From: CAMUQR01 sp963526735
GTDB taxonomy: Bacteria; Patescibacteriota; Saccharimonadia; Saccharimonadales; Saccharimonadaceae
Direction of reading: 5' to 3'
Length of the DNA: 64,000 bases
Assembly (NCBI GenBank): GCA_963526735.1
Contig: CAURNU010000006.1
Span: forward strand, 1-64,000
This document shows, piece by piece, positions 60,432 through 64,000 of the stretch. The notes under the pieces were generated by a model, which worked only from the letters and a program-made list of their open reading frames with translations, was not told the DNA's origin and made no database searches. The stretch's first letter is position 1; each line of letters opens with the position of its first letter. The position numbers and the translations under genes are program-made.

Positions 60432-60460
60432 TTGCAAAAAGCGCTCAACTATATTAAAAT
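60432..60460 (+). promoter_or_regulatory. Promoter of tRNA-Glu
   Basis: TTGCAA (60432-60437), a 17-bp spacer and TAAAAT (60455-60460). The tRNA 5' end is at 60477. Confidence 0.75.
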
Positions 60461-60476
60461 AATAACCGTCCAATCT

Positions 60477-60551
60477 GGTCCCATCGTCTAACGGTTAGGA
60501 CAGCAGGTTCTCATCCTGTAAATCTGGGTTCGATTCCCGGTGGGATCACCA
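60477..60551 (+). tRNA. tRNA-Glu (anticodon CTC)
   Basis: 75 nt with encoded CCA. Acceptor GGTCCCA/TGGGATC, anticodon stem GCAGG/CCTGT with loop TTCTCAT (anticodon CTC), and T-arm around TTCGATT. Its last 18 nt are repeated at 60651-60668. Confidence 0.96.
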
Positions 60552-60557
60552 AAAGAA

Positions 60558-60592
60558 CGCCTCTGGCTGTAAAGCCAGGGGCTTTCTTTTTG
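60558..60592 (+). terminator. Terminator after tRNA-Glu
   Basis: GCCTCTGGCT / AGCCAGGGGC stem with one mismatch, GTAA loop and CTTTCTTTTT tail. Confidence 0.88.
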
Positions 60593-60606
60593 ATGCTTAG
60601 CATCAG

Positions 60607-60668
60607 CGAATCGAACCCAGGGTTCGGGTGTTAGCGTTGCGCCAGCAACCTTCCCGGTGGGATCACCA
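60607..60668. repeat. Scrambled partial copies of tRNA-Glu 3' end
   Basis: The 18-nt sequence TTCCCGGTGGGATCACCA recurs exactly at 60651-60668 (first copy 60534-60551). About 40 nt before it, GAATCGAACCCAG (from 60608) is an inverted copy of the tRNA T-arm. The second fragment is again followed by a terminator (60676-60698). This looks like a decayed duplication or an integration scar at the tRNA end. Confidence 0.75.
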
Positions 60669-60675
60669 CGAAAAT

Positions 60676-60698
60676 ATCCGACTATATGTCGGATTTTT
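60676..60698 (+). terminator. Second terminator in tRNA-Glu region
   Basis: ATCCGAC / GTCGGAT perfect 7-bp stem, TATAT loop, T-tract. It sits 8 nt after the partial tRNA copy, where the original tRNA terminator would be expected. Confidence 0.88.
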
Positions 60699-60719
60699 TC
60701 GTTGATAACTATCACCTCA

Positions 60720-60940
60720 CTCCACCAAATTTAAACCCCCACATTATGTGAGGGTGAGGGGGTATGTACGGACGAGAGCGGAGAGGAGGCTATGAAAAAA
60801 TGACCAATCAAACTAACTTATAAAAAATATTTTTTACTCTCGTCCGTAAAAAATAGCTCTTTTCGGCTCTTTCAAAGTAAATAATAACATACTAACTTTT
60901 TAAAGTCAAGAGTTTTTACTGATGATTTTGCCCAATTAGC
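60720..60940. other. Gene-free structured region with 12-bp inverted repeat
   Basis: No normal gene. A hairpin with CACA/TGTG core and CCCC/GGGG outer pairs (60734-60762) is followed by a perfect 12-bp inverted repeat TACGGACGAGAG (60767-60778) / CTCTCGTCCGTA (60837-60848). Between its arms are GGAGAGGAGG, the overlapping mini-ORFs ATGAAAAAATGA (3 codons) and an ATG 7 codons long, and a 16-bp AT palindrome (TAAAAAATATTTTTTA). There is no T-tract after the repeat on the plus strand. Function is unknown. Confidence 0.55.
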
Positions 60941-61002
60941 ATGGTATAATATATTTTGAGGTATTGCCTCATTATTATTTTGATTAATTTTGAAAGGATT
61001 TT

Positions 61003-61428
61003 ATGGAACTAAAAGATTATGGCAAACAGCCTTTTGTAGTCGATTTGGAAGATTTCACTACTTCCAATCACAACTTCCGCACAGCCGTTTGGACTGGCGA
61101 ACAATTACAGATGACTCTGATGAGCATTGAGGTCGGTGGTGATATTGGTGGCGAAATCCACAATAACAACGACCAATTCCTGCGCGTTGAACAGGGCAGG
61201 GCTTTAGTTAAAATGGGCAATTCTGAAACCGATATTACTTTTGAACAAGTCGCCGAAGAAGACGCCGGGATTTTTATCCCACTTGGCAAGTGGCACAATG
61301 TGATTAACATTGGTGACCAACCACTTAAGCTCTACTCGATTTACGCGCCAGTTCATCATCCGTTTGGGACAGTTCATGCCACGCGCGCCGAAGCTGATGA
61401 AGCCGAAGAGCATGAACATCACAACTAA
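61003..61428 (+). CDS. Cupin-domain protein
   Basis: 141 residues. A single cupin barrel: GGDIGGEIHNNNDQFLRVEQ is motif 1 (metal ligands His, Gln/Glu and Glu), and FIPLGKWHNVINIGDQPLKL is motif 2 with the second His. The C-terminus is Glu/His-rich (EAEEHEHHN). Small cupins of this type bind metals or sugars or act as isomerases, and the reaction cannot be told. TATAAT (60945-60950) with GAAAGGA gives a normal leader. A terminator follows. Confidence 0.85.
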   Translation: MELKDYGKQPFVVDLEDFTTSNHNFRTAVWTGEQLQMTLMSIEVGGDIGGEIHNNNDQFLRVEQGRALVKMGNSETDITFEQVAEEDAGIFIPLGKWHNVINIGDQPLKLYSIYAPVHHPFGTVHATRAEADEAEEHEHHN

Positions 61429-61446
61429 GTTTTAAAAAACATTAAC

Positions 61447-61485
61447 AATCCCCTAAGTACTACACCAGCTCGAGGGGATTTTTAT
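61447..61485 (+). terminator. Terminator after cupin gene
   Basis: AATCCCCT / AGGGGATT 8-bp stem with an 18-nt loop and TTTTATT tail. Confidence 0.8.
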
Positions 61486-61496
61486 TACGCTTATGT

Positions 61497-61502
61497 TATA
61501 AT
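61497..61502 (+). promoter_or_regulatory. -10 TATAAT of histidine kinase gene
   Basis: TATAAT, 32 nt before the preferred ATG at 61535. In-frame TTG codons at 61520 and 61529 are less likely starts. Confidence 0.55.
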
Positions 61503-61534
61503 AAAAACATATTAATCATTTGAACGTATTGAAC

Positions 61535-62968
61535 ATGAATCAGACCAATTCCAAACATCATCTAAGCCATATCATTTGTTGTTTAACACTGTTATTATCG
61601 GTCATCGTGCTTGGCTGGGTGATGATTAGTTCAGGTCAAATTAATTATACAGTTTTAATTGCCCAAATCCTCATCGCCATCGTTTTAATCATACGCACCG
61701 TTGTTTTATTTAAGGACACCGCGCCTCAAGAAAACAACCGTTTCAGTCAACAAGATTTTGTTACTTCCGACCGTCTGCTTAATTCCTTGTCAGATGGTAT
61801 TATTGTTATCAACAGCCAGGGAATTATTCAGTTTTTTAATAAACAAGCCTCCTTAATTACTGGATTTTCCGTCCAAGAGGCCATGGACATCTCCTATCAA
61901 ATTGTTTTGAAATTCGTTAGCCAAGAAAATACTCCGCTCAACCTTGATTACAATCCAATCGAAATTAGTCGCCGTACTTACGCTACCAACCAAATCGATT
62001 TAATCAAAATCAAAACTCACAGCGACAAAATCATCCCAATTGCTATGCATATCGCCCCGATTAGCGACGAATCGAATGATTTGTTGATTGCGTTTCGTGA
62101 TATTTCCCGCGAACTCGACAAGGAACGCGAACAGCTCGAGTTTATCAGCACTGCCAGTCACGAAATGCGCACCCCAATTGCCACCATCAACGGCTATCTC
62201 GGCTTAGCACTTAACCCTAAAATTTCCCAAGTTGATGATAAAGCCCGCGATTATATCGGCAAAGCTCAGGCGTCAGTCGAACATTTAGGCGAACTTTTTA
62301 AAAATCTCCTCAGTATCTCCAAAGCCGAAGATAAATCACTCATTATCACTCCGCAAGTTATCAATTTAATTGATTTTGTTAATCGGATCTGCAGTGATTT
62401 CCAACCGCAACTTCAACAGTCGAACGTGAATTTAGTCTTTTTACCAACCACCAGTCGTTCCAAATTACTCAATCCCGATATCCTTGTTCACACTGATAAA
62501 AACCTCCTCCACGAGGTCATCTCTAATTTAATCGAAAATGCCATCAAATACACTCCACAAGGCACCGTCACTGTCAATGTCGCTATTAAAGAAAATGATT
62601 TGGCACAAATCTCAATTAGCGACACTGGCATCGGCATTCCACCCGAAGATATTCCACATTTATTCCAAAAGTTCTACCGAGTTGACAATTCCGAAACACG
62701 CGAGATTGGCGGTACTGGTTTAGGCTTATACCTCTGTCGTAAAATAATTGAGCATCTCCACGGACGTATTTGGGCGGAGAGCGCCTTGGGTAAAGGTAGC
62801 ACATTTTATGTAGAACTAAACCGTATCGACCAAGCGCGTGCTACTCAGCTCCAAGCCCACGACGCCCGCCAAATTCCTACCGTCGCTCCATCGACCGCGC
62901 CTCAAGCTCACACCGACACATCTCAAACCGTTTCCCAACCAACTCCGCAAGACCCCGCCCAATCCTAA
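61535..62968 (+). CDS. Sensor histidine kinase with PAS domain
   Basis: 477 residues from the ATG at 61535. Two spans (about 12-33 and 42-63), then PAS (about 80-190, with LSDGIIVINSQGIIQFFNKQ), HisKA with ISTASHEMRTPIATINGY (phosphorylated His), N-box NLIENAIKYTP, G1 DTGIGIP, F-box FQKFYR and G2 GTGLGLYLC. The loop between the spans is very short, so sensing is probably by PAS or membrane. The C-terminal 40 residues are Pro/Thr/Gln-rich. A response regulator gene follows 104 nt downstream with its own promoter and ribosome-binding site. Confidence 0.92.
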   Translation: MNQTNSKHHLSHIICCLTLLLSVIVLGWVMISSGQINYTVLIAQILIAIVLIIRTVVLFKDTAPQENNRFSQQDFVTSDRLLNSLSDGIIVINSQGIIQFFNKQASLITGFSVQEAMDISYQIVLKFVSQENTPLNLDYNPIEISRRTYATNQIDLIKIKTHSDKIIPIAMHIAPISDESNDLLIAFRDISRELDKEREQLEFISTASHEMRTPIATINGYLGLALNPKISQVDDKARDYIGKAQASVEHLGELFKNLLSISKAEDKSLIITPQVINLIDFVNRICSDFQPQLQQSNVNLVFLPTTSRSKLLNPDILVHTDKNLLHEVISNLIENAIKYTPQGTVTVNVAIKENDLAQISISDTGIGIPPEDIPHLFQKFYRVDNSETREIGGTGLGLYLCRKIIEHLHGRIWAESALGKGSTFYVELNRIDQARATQLQAHDARQIPTVAPSTAPQAHTDTSQTVSQPTPQDPAQS

Positions 62969-63072
62969 TTTTCATATAGTATTTTTTGCTATTTTTTTAT
63001 ATAATAAACATAAGCAAGATTATTTCATTAACTTGAAGTGAACACAAATTTAGCAAACCACATGGAGTAAAT

Positions 63073-63792
63073 ATGACCAAAATCCTTTTAGTAGAAGACG
63101 ACAAAAGCTTACAAGAAATCTACGGCGTACGCCTCGGTTCTGAAGGCTATCAGATGCTAATTGCGGGCGATGGAGAAGAAGCCCTCAATGTCGCCCTCAA
63201 AGAAAAACCCGATTTAATCCTGAGCGACGTCATGATGCCTAAAATCTCCGGTTTTGATATGCTCGATATTTTGCGTAGCACTCCTGAAATCAAAGACACT
63301 AAAGTCATTATTATGACCGCACTCTCCAGCGAAGATCAACGCGAACGTGGTGAACAACTCGGAGCCGATATTTATTTAGTCAAATCACAAGTTGGGATTG
63401 AAGATGTTGTTCAAGCAGTTAAAGATCTCCTCGAGGGACGCGTCCACATTCCACAACAAGACGCTTTTGCTGAAGCTATTGATAATACTTCAACCCCTAC
63501 AAGCAATGACACCGTTACGATACCTGATGCACCAGTAGCTAACGATATTAATGCCAATCAACCAATTTCTCCAGCACCTCAGTTCCAACCAGCCGTCAAT
63601 CCCGTTGTCACCACCACACCACAGTTTTCGAACTCCGAAGTGGACGAGGCCATCCAAACCAATGGCGAGAGTTTGCATCGCACTGCACCAGCTCCAAGCA
63701 CACCATCAACCGATATCAATATTAACCCACAATACCGTCAACCAACTTCTTTGCGCGACCTGATTCCAGAACGCGAACAAACCAATGACTAG
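63073..63792 (+). CDS. Response regulator with receiver domain and disordered tail
   Basis: 239 residues. The CheY-like receiver (about 1-123) has D9/D10, phospho-acceptor D52 in LSDVMMP, T82 in MTAL and K104 in VKSQ. The rest (about 124-239) is a Pro/Thr/Asn/Gln-rich stretch without a DNA-binding domain, ending with SLRDLIPEREQTND. Output is thus probably by protein-protein contact. GGAG lies 7 nt before the ATG. It likely partners the kinase upstream. The next gene overlaps by 8 nt. Confidence 0.92.
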   Translation: MTKILLVEDDKSLQEIYGVRLGSEGYQMLIAGDGEEALNVALKEKPDLILSDVMMPKISGFDMLDILRSTPEIKDTKVIIMTALSSEDQRERGEQLGADIYLVKSQVGIEDVVQAVKDLLEGRVHIPQQDAFAEAIDNTSTPTSNDTVTIPDAPVANDINANQPISPAPQFQPAVNPVVTTTPQFSNSEVDEAIQTNGESLHRTAPAPSTPSTDININPQYRQPTSLRDLIPEREQTND

Positions 63793-64000
63793 TGATTCTG
63801 AACTTGTCCGCCTTAATAAACATCTAGCGACAATTCTGGGTATTTCTCGACGCCAGGCTGATGAACTAATTGAACAAGGCAGAGTTAAGGTTAATGACCA
63901 ATCGGCTAACATCGGTCAAAAAGTCGCGCCCAGCGACCACATCACGGTCAATCATCAGCCTATTCAGGTTCAAAATCGTCCACAACTCATCGCCATCAAC
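63785..64000 (+). CDS. S4-domain pseudouridine synthase (RsuA/RluB family), 5' part
   Basis: The first 72 codons only; the gene continues beyond the window. The translation has an S4 RNA-binding domain: VRLNKHLATILGISRRQADE, LIEQGRVKVNDQSANIGQKV. This is the usual N-terminus of RsuA/RluB/RluF enzymes that make pseudouridine in rRNA. The ATG lies 8 nt inside the response regulator gene, so translation is coupled. The catalytic domain is not visible. Confidence 0.85.
   Translation, partial: MTSDSELVRLNKHLATILGISRRQADELIEQGRVKVNDQSANIGQKVAPSDHITVNHQPIQVQNRPQLIAIN

Noticed and set aside
1..64000. CRISPR array
   Set aside because: No series of regularly spaced identical repeats and no cas-like gene was seen.
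1..64000. Alternative genetic code with TGA as sense codon (as in Gracilibacteria)
   Set aside because: TGA ends several full-length genes (recR, the recombinase) at the expected family length, and tryptophans are encoded by TGG.

Overview
The window looks like a chromosomal segment of a Candidatus Patescibacteria (CPR) bacterium, most likely a Saccharibacteria (TM7)-type episymbiont. This is inference from content; no 16S rRNA is present. The clues are the gene set (dnaX-dnaB with reduced domains, prepilin-like proteins, PEGA and DUF3048 envelope proteins, many single-membrane-span exported proteins of unknown function), dense packing on both strands, moderate GC, and TGA used as an ordinary stop. 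No rRNA or CRISPR array was seen. Three tRNA genes are present: Gln(TTG), Leu(CAA) and Glu(CTC), all with encoded CCA.

Layout. 1-3 kb: end of rplL, a conserved small protein, a DUF2797 protein, and a solitary DpnI-type endonuclease with a small zinc-ribbon gene. 3-9.4 kb: replication and repair run dnaX-dnaB, a GT-C-like membrane protein, ybaB, recR and a DHH phosphoesterase. 9.6-12.8 kb: an AT-rich accessory ABC cluster with two small paralogous exported proteins. 12.9-25.6 kb: cysS, an AI-2E family protein, tgt and queA (queuosine), a NatAB-like ABC exporter and a Ca2+-type P-ATPase. 25.7-29.5 kb: a probable integrated element with an ASCH protein, small membrane proteins, a complex inverted-repeat block and a large serine recombinase whose 3' end overlaps tRNA-Gln. 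29.6-38.7 kb: prepilin, a second P-type ATPase, two tandem paralogous surface proteins, a TrmA/RlmD-family methyltransferase and a flippase-like protein. 38.7-46 kb: UvrD-like helicase-nuclease fusion, a structured RNA-like leader before a 60-codon gene, dus, and a pilin-like protein carrying a seven-repeat RCC1 propeller. 46-60.4 kb: glutaredoxin, smpB, xth, MATE, sortase, an ABC exporter, MscS, PEGA, DUF4367, gltX and DUF3048 proteins. 60.4-61 kb: tRNA-Glu with a duplicated 3' end and a gene-free structured region. 61-64 kb: cupin, histidine kinase, an output-less response regulator and the start of an S4 pseudouridine synthase gene.

Two patterns cross the whole window. First, about twenty genes have a -10 hexamer, often extended as TGnTAnAAT, ending 6-7 nt before the start codon. 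This implies leaderless mRNAs and fixes several start codons. Genes inside operons, and a minority of first genes, use Shine-Dalgarno sites instead. Second, several housekeeping enzymes (DnaX, RecR, Tgt, a TrmA/RlmD-family methyltransferase, GltX) lack the structural zinc or iron-sulphur cysteines usual in their families, while CysS and DpnI keep theirs.

The best candidates for undescribed biology are the interleaved inverted repeats beside the serine recombinase (27445-27570), the structured leader at 42145-42284, the 9.6-12.8 kb ABC cluster, and the pilin-RCC1 protein.
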